From assembly GCA_029216955.1 (NCBI GenBank), contig JANAVB010044017.1:248001-312000 (forward strand): a stretch of DNA of 64,000 nucleotides, written 5' to 3'. The translations under genes were made by a program, and so were the position numbers. The notes under the pieces are model-generated. The model was given only the letters and a program-made list of their open reading frames with translations, was not told where the DNA came from and did not search any database. Shown piece after piece: positions 37,101 to 43,505 of this stretch (the stretch's first letter is position 1; each line of letters opens with the position of its first letter). This DNA is from Iris pallida (lineage: Eukaryota; Streptophyta; Magnoliopsida; Asparagales; Iridaceae).

Positions 37101-39501
37101 TCGAGATGGAAAGATCTCTAGAAATGTTGTAGAGAAATTTTGAGGAAGAAGATGGAGATGGAGACTTTTGAGAAACCATTCTATTTTTTTCTTGCTTGTA
37201 TCTCATGATACCTCTTGGATATTTATAAAAAAAAAGATTATCCTAAATAACAAAATGATAAGAGAAAATTCTATATATTTTTATCCAAAAATTACAACTA
37301 TATAAAATGAATAACAAACATAGTAAACAAATAAGAGTCCATTTTTGTTCACCCACCAAAACTAAGTGGGATATTCACTTCCCAATAAAAATATGACACG
37401 TGGTACAAAACCACTTTGGTGGGTGAACAAAACCACTTACAAAGTGGTTTGTGTAGGATAAAAATGCCACGTGTCATATTTTTATTAGGAGGTGAACATC
37501 CCACCTAGTTTTGGTTGGTGAACAAAAATGGACTCAACAAATAAAGTAGTAACTAAGTATTTATTGTTGTAGCTCTCGTCCCTTTGCATGCATAAGTGAT
37601 CTTAACAAGATTTAATGTAACTAAGGGTTTTTATTTTGCATAGGTTCAAGGATTAATTTGTTTGAACTTTTCTTCCATCAATAAATATTTATATTTTTAC
37701 AATCAATTTGTTGAACCAAAAGGGTTTTAATTTAAGTAAATTGCATTTACAATAGATGTCCTAACTCGAGTCTCAATGCAATCTGTTGCGTTTGGGTGAG
37801 TTACTTGGCAAACCATCCGGTTTGATTCATACTTCATCCTATATTTTGTCTGGCTACCCTTTTGGAACCTTAATTGTCATGTGTGCCGGAAGAAACATAC
37901 TTTGTTGAGTAAGCTGTATGGCTACATTATGTCCTTTTTTCAAAATCCTATGTTTCTGCACCTGCAACCTGCAAAACTACTTGGTTGAAATGGTTGGTTC
38001 TATTTGATCTATTATTAGCTCTTTTATGATGTTTGCAATTATTTGCAATTTAGTTTACTTTGTGAAAACACGTTCATGTTACCTAGTCCACAAACTGTCA
38101 GATTTTGGCTGAGCTTAATATCCCAACATGTTTCCAACCCATCCTGATCCCAATCCTAACCTCGTTTCTTTGCCGACATGGACATGCTCTTCTCTATAGT
38201 TGTGCAACCGACAAGACAGTCTTTGTTCAGAAAAAAAAACTTATTTTTGCTCTTAAAATGTAGCAATTTATGATTTTAAATTTTAAAGAAAAATGATAAT
38301 AACTTAAGAAAATGAAATTAAAAAAATTAAAATATTTTCTATGTTCTTAATCATTTTATAGTCTCAACTAACCTAGGCTATGTTGAAAGTGGGTATTGCG
38401 AAATTAAGAAAAATTTCCCTAATAAAATAAGTTTAAAGTCAATTTTGTGATTCCAAAGGAAAATAAGTTTTATTTTGGGACCTTACGGGAATTTTCCAAA
38501 AGAATAATTTGGTACCAGAGGTTTCTCGAATTTTGAACCAGAAAATTTAGGGATTGGCTTCCATTCATTAGATAGATGCTAAATGATCCCTTTTCTTGTT
38601 TGGTTCATAATAACATGGGGCTATTTTATTAAATTAGAGATGTAATGCACTATTTTTTTAAATGAAGAAAGTGTCGGTTACTTTGAAAATTTCCTTTTTA
38701 TAATTTGTTACTTTACATTGGATGAACAGATGTCCTGAGTCTCGAGTTAATTTACAGTCCTCTTCTGGAATCCCCAAGATCCAAAATCTTTTTTTGGAAC
38801 CTCTGATTTATTACAATGGGTCTTTGAGACCAACAGTTTGAGAAATGGAACCTCTGTAAATTCCAATATCTCATTTTTTTTGTGCGCCAGTCAAGCATGG
38901 GGATACTTCTGCCATATTGTCCTATATTTGTTTTACAGTTAAAAGTGAGGCCAGGAATCTTGCTTGGTTTTATGATCTTCGAAGAAACACACTTGACCAT
39001 TTTCTTTGGCTTCTATGAAGGGTTAAAAAGGACACTTCGAAGACTGAAATGAAGTCCGAGCCTGCTGCTCCAATCACCCGACGTGGCGAAAGGTTCGAAA
39101 GTTTCCCACCTGAACAAAGGAACGTAAAGAATCTCGAGAGGAAGGAGCACCGAGCTGAACTTGAGAAATCTGAGATGATTTCATGGAGGAATGACAACCG
39201 AAGAAACACCAGGGAGATCGAGAAGCCAGTGGAGCGGCGGGAAGAGCCTGACAAATGGCACAAGTCTGCGGTTGAGCAACCAAAGCCCGAGGCCCCAGTG
39301 CTTGGGCCTCGACACGGTAAAGCTGCCTCGGCATTGGAGCTTGCCCAAGCATTCTCAAGGTCAACGTCGGGTACCCAGCCAGACAACCGCGTCCCCAGCC
39401 AGAGGAGTCTGCCTACCAGGCCACAAGTGCCCTTCTCCCGGCTGACGGACGCTAGGGAGATTCACCCAGGCCCCAAGCAGAGGCAGATCAATGGTTATTA
39501 A
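9360..39501 (+). CDS. Gene 1: plant translation-initiation-factor-related protein (five exons, about 515 aa)
   Basis: Exons 9360-10133, 20026-20213, 24066-24102, 24189-24256 and 39021-39501 join to 1548 nt, exactly 516 codons including TAA, with every junction phase compatible and every intron GT...AG. The product begins MSKKKSGSTMTLKDFHGGSI and ends PFSRLTD...QRQINGY, both known to me from a plant family annotated as eukaryotic translation initiation factor-related. Exons 3-4 encode VFGGARPRELVLKERGID, resembling the FGxARPREExL motif of plant eIF4B. The protein looks disordered, proline-rich early and charged late, with no RNA-recognition motif. Role in translation is inferred from the family name and motif. 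Introns 1, 2 and 4 are transposon-rich and together exceed 28 kb. A missed small exon inside intron 4 is possible but not needed. Confidence 0.85.
10250..11084 (+). pseudogene. RTE-type LINE reverse transcriptase relic, 5' part
   Basis: Heavily decayed reading frames resemble plant RTE reverse transcriptase. A segment near 10735-10810 recalls STLVPI...YRGIKLMS. FMLGRSIMEII lies near 10855-10890, and FLDIEKAYN near 10945-10975 corresponds to the FIDLEKAYD motif. Stops are frequent. The relic is broken at 11085 by the insertion of the gypsy element, and a matching 3' part resumes at 18018 after the ATAAG duplication. It lies in intron 1 of gene 1, in sense orientation. Confidence 0.6.
11090..13540 (-). 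repeat. 3' LTR of the TR-GAG element (2451 bp)
   Basis: Begins TGTCACGTCCCAG and ends GAGGGACA in plus-strand reading. It contains a G-run and a minisatellite at 12655-12870 with GCGTACGC cores. Compared with its partner it lacks several repeat units and two extra ATTACTTGTCAAG copies. Confidence 0.9.
12655..12870. repeat. GCGTACGC minisatellite in the 3' LTR
   Basis: After a run of G, units such as GCGTACGCTCAGGCCAGGG and GCGTACGCAAGAGACACGC repeat, with the palindrome GCGTACGC at each junction. One 46-bp unit (GCAAGAGACACGCTTCCAAC...) is duplicated exactly. The matching array in the other LTR (17065-17340) has more units. Confidence 0.85.
13680..13990 (-). pseudogene. Integrase C-terminus and chromodomain relic of the TR-GAG element
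   Basis: Minus-strand pieces in shifting frames match the tail of Tekay-type integrase: MFHVS near 13960, GPSHVLDHSKTVIGYQPF (about 13864-13917), SYEERPVSLFDQRER (about 13815-13860), RKTISLVRVA (about 13781-13810) and, further on, a WECEDD-like chromodomain end near 13725-13745. They align in order with the intact-looking version at 28666-29112. Frameshifts and stops make it non-coding. Its presence shows the element arose by internal deletion of a chromovirus. Confidence 0.75.
14157..15166 (-). pseudogene. gag of the TR-GAG element (capsid domain plus two zinc knuckles, frame broken)
   Basis: Structural nucleocapsid protein of a Ty3/gypsy element. The ATG at 15166 opens 252 residues: a Pro-rich start, the capsid motif FKRLNPPFFDGSEDAIAADA, AEKVAVVRLQLLDLARSWW and FSNLRQMNRAVDGYAAEF, all typical of plant retrotransposon gag. 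The frame stops at 14408. Beyond, in another frame, come two CCHC knuckles, CSHCGKPGHVVTEC (about 14263-14304) and CLICGSPDHMMGPC (about 14205-14246), which would bind RNA. The stop or shift near 14408 separates capsid from nucleocapsid. The frame is also open upstream of the ATG, so the true start could be earlier. Confidence 0.88.
15457..18012 (-). repeat. 5' LTR of the TR-GAG element (2556 bp)
   Basis: Near-identical to 11090-13540 but about 100 bp longer. The extra length comes mostly from additional GCGTACGCTCAG units near 17065-17240 and a triplicated ATTACTTGTCAAG near 16830-16870. On the minus strand it ends CGTGACA, immediately followed by TGGTTTAAGTAGTGGCCC, the presumed primer-binding/leader region. 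Confidence 0.9.
17065..17340. repeat. GCGTACGC minisatellite in the 5' LTR
   Basis: Expanded counterpart of 12655-12870 with extra CAGGCCAGGGAACGCTCAAG units. Copy-number difference between two LTRs that were identical at insertion shows the array has changed since then. Confidence 0.85.
18018..18345 (+). pseudogene. RTE LINE relic, 3' part
   Basis: Continues the relic interrupted by the gypsy element. RQTWMEAVKKDMVTQGYG (about 18180-18235) matches the RTE C-terminal RP(K/R)xTWxExVKKD block. It is followed by a degenerate FHIDDP and the RTE/Au-SINE-like tail with TTGTTGTTAG near 18325. The duplicated ATAAG immediately precedes it. Confidence 0.6.
18405..18602. repeat. Possible MITE, about 200 bp, with imperfect terminal inverted repeats
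   Basis: Left end GCCTGGTACGGGATTGCTG pairs with the reverse of the right end, GCTGGTTTTGGGATTGCTT. The interior contains AAAAGCTGTAGCAGAAGCAG and a related inverted stretch with AAGCAGACATG. No clean target-site duplication was found, so the superfamily (hAT suspected) is open. Confidence 0.45.
19240..19515 (+). repeat. Dispersed repeat, copy 1 (pair with 22205-22450)
   Basis: Shares an ordered series of blocks with 22205-22450: CCAAATTCCTA, TATGAGCA, CCTAGATGG, AGTTGGCAGGTA, GGAATTGCAT and CTCTATGACACA. Same orientation, length about 275 bp, no coding capacity. A SINE or an old MITE is possible; no terminal repeats were recognised. Confidence 0.5.
20026..20213 (+). CDS. Gene 1 exon 2
   Basis: Follows the acceptor TATATACAG and reads FYQSPADPLHMENAHEMYG, then a PKLNIKPRSLPVEQSDE segment, ending GAT AG before the donor GTAACT. 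It is 188 nt long, entering in phase 0 and leaving two bases. PKLNIKPRSLP followed by a positively charged spacer is the kind of conserved linker seen in plant eIF4B-like proteins. Confidence 0.85.
20497..20890 (+). repeat. Tandem duplication, two 197-bp units
   Basis: GTATCGAGGAAATGTTGTA starts at 20497 and again at 20694, and both units run through AATTGGTTGTGT and GCTGAAGTTTCT with only a few differences. A local duplication within intron 2 of gene 1, recent judging from similarity. Confidence 0.9.
21735..21806 (+). repeat. RTE/Au-SINE-type 3' tail
   Basis: TATATAGCCGACCCAAAAAAT followed by GTGATAAAGGCTTTGTTGTTG is the characteristic tail of plant RTE LINEs and the SINEs that use it. No 5' part was recognised upstream. 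Confidence 0.5.
22205..22450 (+). repeat. Dispersed repeat, copy 2
   Basis: Related in block order to 19240-19515, about 3 kb away in the next intron. The two are diverged, so the family is old. Function unknown. Confidence 0.5.
22471..24065. other. Remainder of intron 2, no recognised element
   Basis: Mostly AT-rich intronic sequence. A moderately GC-rich patch at 23640-23930 is open on both strands but matches no family I recognise; it may be a decayed transposon fragment. The intron ends at TTTTGCTGTAG before exon 3. Confidence 0.4.
24066..24102 (+). CDS. Gene 1 exon 3 (37 nt micro-exon)
   Basis: Acceptor TTTTGCTGTAG, then G AAA ACT GTA TTC GGT. The first base completes AGG with exon 2, giving RKTVFGGARPREL up to the donor GTGAGC. 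The exon is very short but encodes the most recognisable motif of the protein, FGGARPRE, which continues in exon 4 only 86 bp later. Confidence 0.85.
24189..24256 (+). CDS. Gene 1 exon 4
   Basis: After the acceptor TTATTGCAG it reads VLKERGIDSPIATTLGVTLTA and ends AAT AG before GTTCTC. It completes the PREL-VLKERGID motif begun in exon 3. The two leftover bases are completed by the first G of the exon 14.8 kb downstream, giving NRVKKD, a junction that fits the family as I remember it. Confidence 0.83.
24259..24293. repeat. (TC)n(TG)n compound microsatellite at the start of intron 4
   Basis: About eight TC units then about nine TG units directly after the exon 4 donor. The pyrimidine run overlaps the donor side of the intron. 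Confidence 0.9.
24362..24580 (+). repeat. Local imperfect duplication, offset 136 bp
   Basis: CAAAGTAAACATGATAT occurs at 24372 and 24508, each followed by CTTAGAATCTAGAC and ACACATCTGGTT. A small tandem duplication in intron 4. Confidence 0.75.
24812..27330 (-). repeat. Probable gypsy LTR sequence, right boundary unresolved
   Basis: Starts TGTCACGTCCCAGTCCC, the same kind of terminus as the other gypsy LTRs here in minus orientation. It continues as non-coding, GC-moderate sequence typical of long LTRs. I found no GACA end with a matching ATTAT duplication before the next LTR at 27331, so it may be a truncated or solo LTR. Confidence 0.4.
27331..28569 (-). repeat. 3' LTR of a Tekay-type gypsy element (1239 bp)
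   Basis: Plus-strand reading starts TGTCACGCCCCGATTCAGG and ends GGGGGTTTTACA. Beyond it lie TTCTACC and then the reverse of the conserved CGAGGACGAAATTTC polypurine-tract block. In minus orientation the LTR runs TGTAAAACC...GGGCGTGACA. The bases before it are TCAAC. The matching 5' LTR is absent. Confidence 0.8.
28666..29372 (-). pseudogene. Tekay chromovirus integrase C-terminus with chromodomain, truncated
   Basis: Minus strand. The integrase end carries SYQASIQMVPFEALYGRKCR, GPELVVSTIEKVKLI and EHLRVAQVRQKQ (about 29140-29330). In the adjoining frame (29112-28666) follow DHVFLRISL, RGKLSPRYIGPFDILERIG, VHDVFHVSQLRRYV and a C-terminal chromodomain with LVRVSWKHHSPKESTWKRED. Chromodomains of this type direct integration to heterochromatin. 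One stop separates the two frames near 29120. The 5' part of the element is lost at about 29372. Near the break the RKCRSPVCWN segment is duplicated. Confidence 0.85.
29373..30392. repeat. AT-rich intronic sequence with unclassified GGATCC/GGATAT repeat
   Basis: Many variants of GGATATGGAT, TGGATCCAATC and ATCCGATCCAT occur in both orientations between 29373 and 29810, suggesting a degraded fold-back element. 29820-30390 shows nothing recognisable. No coding potential. Confidence 0.35.
30402..31307. mobile_element. Non-autonomous MULE, 906 bp, 9-bp duplication TTTTATCTG
   Basis: Left end GGCTAATTTGCACTTAATTA and reversed right end GGCTAATTTACACTTACATA start long terminal inverted repeats of about 60 bp or more. 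Exact TTTTATCTG flanks both sides (30393-30401 and 31308-31316), the 9-bp signature of Mutator-like elements. The GC-rich interior (about 30600-30910) is partly self-complementary and has no convincing ORF. It lies in intron 4 of gene 1. Confidence 0.92.
31714..32373. mobile_element. Non-autonomous MULE, 660 bp, 9-bp duplication TAATTATAA
   Basis: Ends GAGAAATTTTGAGTCGCA and its inverse extend into roughly 100-bp inverted repeats. TAATTATAA flanks both sides (31705-31713 and 32374-32382). The core is a C-rich low-complexity tract (about 31890-32180) that yields a Thr/Pro-rich reading frame, which I regard as spurious. Different family from the MULE 400 bp upstream. Confidence 0.92.
32562..33035 (+). 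repeat. Imperfect tandem duplication, offset 244 bp
   Basis: TTTTTTTTTGCACATTTACAT at about 32562 recurs as TTTTTTTTTGCACATATACAT at about 32806, and the order GACTAATAAAA, AAGTCATCATGA, AAGCAAAAAAGAAG is kept in both. The units have diverged, so the duplication is old. Confidence 0.85.
33153..34100 (-). repeat. Gypsy LTR fragment related to 27331-28569, interrupted by a MITE
   Basis: Starts TGTCACGTTCTGATT and shares the following GGCGTGATGTCGTACAAGTCTA stretch with the LTR at 27331 (GGCGTGATGCCGTACAAGTC). It is interrupted at 33603-33904 by a hAT MITE and continues afterwards; the right end is not defined. Confidence 0.6.
33603..33904. mobile_element. hAT-type MITE, 302 bp, 8-bp duplication GTCAATAT
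   Basis: Left terminus CAGTGTTCTAAAAATC and reversed right terminus CAGTATTCTAAAAATC form the inverted repeats; GTCAATAT flanks both sides (33595-33602 and 33905-33912). Repeated CTAGGCGG-type motifs lie near both ends and an AT-rich core between. Nested inside an older LTR fragment. Confidence 0.93.
34101..34887. other. Intron 4 sequence without recognised element
   Basis: Mixed-composition DNA, possibly the rest of the LTR fragment at 33153. The patch at 34320-34520 has short open frames on the minus strand but no recognisable domain. Confidence 0.3.
34888..35398 (+). repeat. Tandem duplication, offset 256 bp
   Basis: TTATCTATCTTGGTTATC begins both units (34888 and 35144), each ending GGAACGGGATCTTACATGCACG. 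The copies are about 95 percent alike by eye, with a 9-base difference near ACTAAACATGC. A recent local duplication. Confidence 0.92.
36595..36842. repeat. Imperfect inverted repeat (hairpin), arms about 100-125 bp
   Basis: CTTTATCAACGCCTCCCCTC (36608-36627) pairs with the reverse complement of 36805-36830 (CTTTACCAACACATCCCCTA). Nearer the centre, CCTAACATCTTTCC (about 36686-36699) pairs with GGAAAGATGTTGGG (about 36734-36747). A transcript of intron 4 would fold here. No target duplication was found. Confidence 0.55.
37335..37535. mobile_element. Fold-back MITE, 201 bp, 9-bp duplication AACAAATAA
   Basis: Almost the whole element is palindromic: GAGTCCATTTTTGTTCACC at the left, and the same sequence in reverse at the right. 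AACAAATAA flanks both ends (37326-37334 and 37536-37544). The 9-bp duplication points to a Mutator-mobilised MITE. It contains CACGTGG-like cores near 37396-37402 and 37470-37476. Confidence 0.92.
37545..39020. other. End of intron 4, no recognised element
   Basis: AT-rich intronic sequence with no inverted repeats or coding frame that I can support. It closes with TTTTCTTTGGCTTCTATGAAG, a pyrimidine-rich acceptor for exon 5. Confidence 0.5.
39021..39501 (+). CDS. Gene 1 exon 5 (terminal exon)
   Basis: Begins after TTCTATGAAG with G GTT AAA AAG, in frame with exon 4. It encodes a highly charged region (EKSEMISWRNDNRRNTREIE), then HGKAASALELAQAFSRS, the conserved C-terminal helix of the family, and LPTRPQVPFSRLTD...RQINGY with TAA at 39499-39501. 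A TGA-free upstream frame (VKKDTSKTEM) supports the exon starting before the first internal ATG at 39049. Confidence 0.87.
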
Positions 39502-40126
39502 TAGATGGGGATAGGATCTATGTTCTTGAAGCATCCAGTTTCCTTATTCACCTATTATATATTTAATCCAAAGGTGGTCGGCAGATTCCTTTCTTGGAAG
39601 GAAATTGTGTGGGTTGAGGTTTTACGACTGAAACAAAGTGCAGTGGGTAGAAAAAGGGAAATCCATTCAGTCTGTACATCTTGATGAGGGGACAGGATGT
39701 ATATTGATTCATGGGATGTGGACTGCCATAACATTTCTGTGATTGTATCAGCACTGCAGCGATATCGGTTCTTGGTGGAGAAGAAAAGGGAATAGTGTCG
39801 AGATTAATCATAGAAACCAAAGGCGTTTATGTTTCAAATACAAATACAACTCTTTTTATTCCATAGTCTACTATTGATTCTCTTCAGCTATGTTTCCATT
39901 TGCCATATGAAATTCTCTCCAAGCAGGTGGTTCTGTATCTGTGTTTGTCTACTGGATTTTATGTCAGATTATAATTGTTGAAAACAAAGTTTTTGGTTGA
40001 AACTGTTGAACTTGGAATTCCTTTGGTTCTATTATACTTACGTGATATGTTTGTTTAACAATTACTAGACACTCTGGTTGGTTTACTACAAGTTAATCAA
40101 AATATAAATCATGGTTTGATGATTTA
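39502..40126 (+). other. 3' flank of gene 1
   Basis: Should contain the 3' UTR of gene 1. No canonical AATAAA was seen on the plus strand within 300 bp of the stop. No other feature recognised. Confidence 0.5.
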
Positions 40127-40289
40127 GATCCCGTTTGGTTCAATGTACTGTAATCGTAATCGCAATGCAATCAAATATATTTTTTTTTTTTCATTTGATT
40201 ATATTACGATTACATTTGATTATATTACGTAATCGCAATGCAATCAAATATTTTCATTACGATTACATTACAGTGAACCAAACGGGGTC
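40127..40289. mobile_element. PIF/Harbinger-type MITE, 163 bp, TTA duplication
   Basis: Termini GATCCCGTTTGGTTCA and, reversed, GACCCCGTTTGGTTCA; TTA flanks both ends (40124-40126 and 40290-40292). The interior is built of ATTACGATTACATT and GTAATCGCAATGCAATC repeats in both orientations. It sits between the 3' ends of the two convergent host genes. Confidence 0.92.
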
Positions 40290-40436
40290 TTAATCTTTTA
40301 CATATTGTATCGTTCAAATTTGAGCTTGCAGATTAAACACAAAATTGTTGGGCTCAAATATAAATTCAGTTTCAACCTCCAAAATGATTCAGTAATGTAC
40401 AGAAACACTATAAGAAAGAAGAATGCAACAACATGA

Positions 40437-40442
40437 TTTATT
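40437..40442 (-). promoter_or_regulatory. Poly(A) signal candidate of gene 2
   Basis: AATAAA on the minus strand, about 80 bp downstream of the gene 2 stop codon, a normal distance for a plant near-upstream element. Confidence 0.5.
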
Positions 40443-40521
40443 TTCACTTCGGCACTGGACAAATCAAAATACAACACAATTAAATATGTCGGCTCAGAAT
40501 CTTTAATACTAAGCTGAAACT

Positions 40522-40567
40522 CTAGAACATGAAGGCAGTCGGAGCAAGGATCGGCATTGAGAAGTGC
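40522..40567 (-). CDS. Gene 2 exon 2 (46 nt)
   Basis: G then CAC TTC TCA ATG CCG ATC CTT GCT, ending GCC TTC ATG TTC TAG. It encodes HFSMPILAPTAFMF. The tiny exon, 1530 bp from exon 1, would be missed by ORF-length criteria. Confidence 0.8.
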
Positions 40568-42417
40568 CTGCCAGAAACAAAACCGCCCACAGTTTAAGTA
40601 AAATCTATAATGCTGAGATTACTGAAGAAAAATACTTCATTTTTTGTTATGGCTTTCTTCGACTCCATCATTATTAGATTGTCATTAAGTTTAATACTGG
40701 CTAGTCACAGAATTAAAATTTTAGATTATACTGTCATTTTTAGTTAATACTGGCTAGTCATAGATTTGAAACTTTTAGGTCAGAGGGTGTCCCTGTCCTT
40801 CTCTCACTTGACTATTTCTCTGATGTTTCTACTTAAATTTAATTGATTTTTTAGTTATTATATCATCAAAATATTACTTATGTGACTTCACCTGATAGTT
40901 ATGCAACTACCATCATTTTCAATAGGATGGAAGGTTCGGAAGTACGGGAGTGTAAGGGGGTCTGCTTGGTAACGGTGTTTTCATCGGTTTTGGAATATTT
41001 TTGAACTGACGATTTATGAAAACCTTGCTTGTCAAATTTTTTGAGGTACTGATTTTTGTCGGCTCAAAAATCCAAAAAAATCGGTATAATATAATTCTGG
41101 GTGACTTTATAAACACCAAAATCGGTAGGTTTTGAGAAGTTTTATTATTTTATTCCATTTATATTCTAACAAAAAAATTATAATTATAACGATATCCTAC
41201 CCTATTTAGTTCCCGCTCGTTAGTGAATTATCAAGAATGGATTAGACTGGTTTAAAAATCGCACTTAAAAACTACCCAAAAATGAATCCCTCATAACCAC
41301 TCATACTCGTACTCTAAAAATACCTCATAACCACAACCCATACAATTGAAACAGATTTAAGAAATAAATAGAATATTACTAGCTATTTTTTTTTAAAAAA
41401 ATATTAGAGATTTAAGAAGATAGATACTAATTTAAGGAACAAATAAGAATAATTTAAAAATAAAAATCTGTATAAAAAATTGTAGGTGCAGCGAATTCCA
41501 AACTTGTCTATGTAGCTCCGTCCATCACCTCAGCCCAATTCAGCGCGAGTTTCTGGTTCTGTCTTTGGCTTTGAACTTTTGTATCCAGTTATTGCATATT
41601 AATTTCATAGTTATTTTTGTATGACTTAATTTATTGATATACTATGAATGAAGTTTGGCTGGGATCTCTTTGATCCCATTCTTTGTCTAGAAATTAGAAT
41701 AAGATGAAATGTTTTTTTATTAAATATATAATATAGTAAGGACCGATTCTTTCCCTCCATAATACCTAAAACCAATAAATTTATCTAATTTTCATGGTAT
41801 AAAACATTGTTTCTTTACTGTTATGTACTTTCTTATTTCTTATTAAAAGCTTCCCTTAAATAGCAAAAAAACTTTACAAGAATTTCCCAAATTGTGTTAA
41901 TAATATGAGTCGAAAAAGAAGAACACAATTCTCCATAGGGTTTGCCCATAAGATATTAAAAACCCAAAAAGTGAAATAAAAATATATATTCAGTAATTAC
42001 TAATGTTCGAATATTTTTATCGGATATTACTTGAAGTGGGACCCACTAACTATATATATATATATATAGAGAGAGAGAGGGGTTTGGATATACTCACCGG
42101 AGATTATCACTGTCCGAGCGAGCCCGGACGACGGACGCCGGCTTCCTCCGCGGCGGTGGGGTCGGCTTCGCCGACGCGCAGCGCCGCACGGCGGTCCGCG
42201 ACTTCGCCGCCAGCGCGGCGTCCTCCGATATCGCGCCGAGCGACGGCCTCCACGCCGCCGACGTGGAGGACGATCGGCGCAGGGGAGCCTCCGTCTTGAC
42301 CGACCGGCGCGCCGGCTCTTCGGCGTCTCGCCGGACCGTCGCCGGATACGGCTCGTCTTCCTCCTCCGGCGGTGATGCTCTTCCTCCGGCGCATGATACG
42401 AACCCTAGAAGCTTCAT
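40522..42417 (-). CDS. Gene 2: small uncharacterised plant protein, two exons, 121 aa
   Basis: Exon 1 is 42417-42098 and exon 2 is 40567-40522 (minus strand). The donor GGTGAGTATA leaves CG; the acceptor TTTGTTTCTGGCAG supplies G to complete an Arg codon, and 366 nt make 121 codons plus TAG. The product starts MKLLGFVSCAGG, has a WRPSLGAISEDAALA motif (about residues 56-70), a basic Ser/Arg/Pro middle, and ends MPILAPTAFMF. This order (MKLL start, W(K/R)PSL..ISED, C-terminal PxFxPTxFxF) matches a family of small plant proteins of unknown function that I recognise only by sequence. No transmembrane segment is visible. Without the splice the frame would stop two codons later, losing the C-terminal motif, which is strong support for the intron. 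Convergent with gene 1, with stop codons 1.0 kb apart. Confidence 0.8.
40568..42097 (-). other. Intron of gene 2
   Basis: AT-rich, 1530 bp. It includes a (TA)n(GA)n microsatellite at about 42049-42080, next to the donor, and a short near-duplicated TTAATACTGGCTAGTCA segment at about 40690 and 40745. No nested gene was recognised. Confidence 0.7.
42098..42417 (-). CDS. Gene 2 exon 1
   Basis: 320 nt, strongly GC-rich, from ATG 42417 to the donor CCG|GTGAGT. It contains nearly the whole protein. The first ATG downstream of a TATA box 47 bp away was chosen; the MKLLG start fits the family. Confidence 0.82.
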
Positions 42418-42463
42418 CTCTCTTTAGTGTGCGCCTCTCCAGGAAAAAAGAAGAAGGTTTGTG

Positions 42464-42472
42464 TATATATAT
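42464..42472 (-). promoter_or_regulatory. TATA box of gene 2
   Basis: TATATATA on the minus strand, 47 bp upstream of the ATG, implying a short 5' UTR of about 15-20 nt. A CTTTTTTC/GGAG pyrimidine-purine stretch follows. Confidence 0.6.
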
Positions 42473-42647
42473 AGTGAGAGGACGAACTAGAATTAATTAA
42501 TTTAGATTTGGAGGGTTATTTTCGTAATCAATGTTACGGATAGCTGAGCAACAACCGCCAGCTGGACCTTCTTTTTTTCCTTTTCCCTACAACTGGATAC
42601 CCAAACTGCTGCTCCCACGTTGTCTTTCCTATCTTCTTCTTCCTGAG

Positions 42648-43505
42648 CATCTCCAATCATATTTTCTTGTTTTGTATTGTGAATCTTATGTGGCATGGGA
42701 CACAAAGACAATGTCTTGTATAGGTGGCAAAAATATATTCACAAATGACAATGAGTTTAAAAGGTCATCTTCAATGCAAAAGTATTGAGAAGACAATACA
42801 AATTAATTTTTTACAACTTCCAAGACAACTTTTACTCTTCTACTTCTTTTTATAAATATTTTTATTCACAAATGATGATGTGGACAAAAAGACATTATGA
42901 AGTGCATTGTCTAGATCAAGACAACCAACTTCACATTGTCTTTGCCATGTCATTGCCATGTCAACTCCACATTTTTTTCACATTTGCATTGGAGAAGTAC
43001 TTTTGGAAAAAATAGTTGTCATTCCTATGTGGCAACCATTTTTTTCAAACTCACAATAGGGTTAGAGCATCTCCAACCCTATTGTCTTGTTAAGTGTTGT
43101 GAGTCTTAGATGGCTCCTATGTGGCATGAGCCACAAGACAATGTCTTGTTTATGTGGCAAAATTATATCTCAAAAGACAATGAGATAGAAAAACTCTCTC
43201 AAATGCAAAAGTATTGAGAAGACAATAAAAAATATTTTTTCCAACTTCCAAGGCAACTCCTCCACTTCTTCAACTTTTTTATAAATATTTCTATTCATAA
43301 TTGATGATGTGGAGACAAAGTCATTGTGAAGTGCATTGTCTAGATCTAGACAACCAACTTCACATTGTCCTTGCCATGTCATTGCCATGTCAACTTCATG
43401 TTTTATTCTACATTTGCATTGGAGAAGAATTTTTGGAATGAAAGTTTGTCATTCCTATGTGGCAACCATTTTTTCTAAACTCACAATAGGGTTGGAGATG
43501 CTCTT
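42648..43505. repeat. Two adjacent copies of a GAGCATCTCCAA...TTGGAGATGCTC element
   Basis: Copy 1 (42648-43073) and copy 2 (43073-43505) share GTCTTGT...GTGGCA, AGACAATGTCTTGT, TGCAAAAGTATTGAGAAGACAATA, ACAACCAACTTCACATTGTC and CTCACAATAGGGTT in order. The outer ends, GAGCATCTCCAA and TTGGAGATGCTC, are inverted. The two copies meet at one shared terminus. Non-coding, likely a DNA-transposon derivative; superfamily uncertain. Confidence 0.7.

Noticed and set aside
40690..40780. Short repeat with TTAATACTGGCTAGTCA as a regulatory array
   Set aside because: Only two imperfect copies, within the intron of gene 2; chance or minor duplication.
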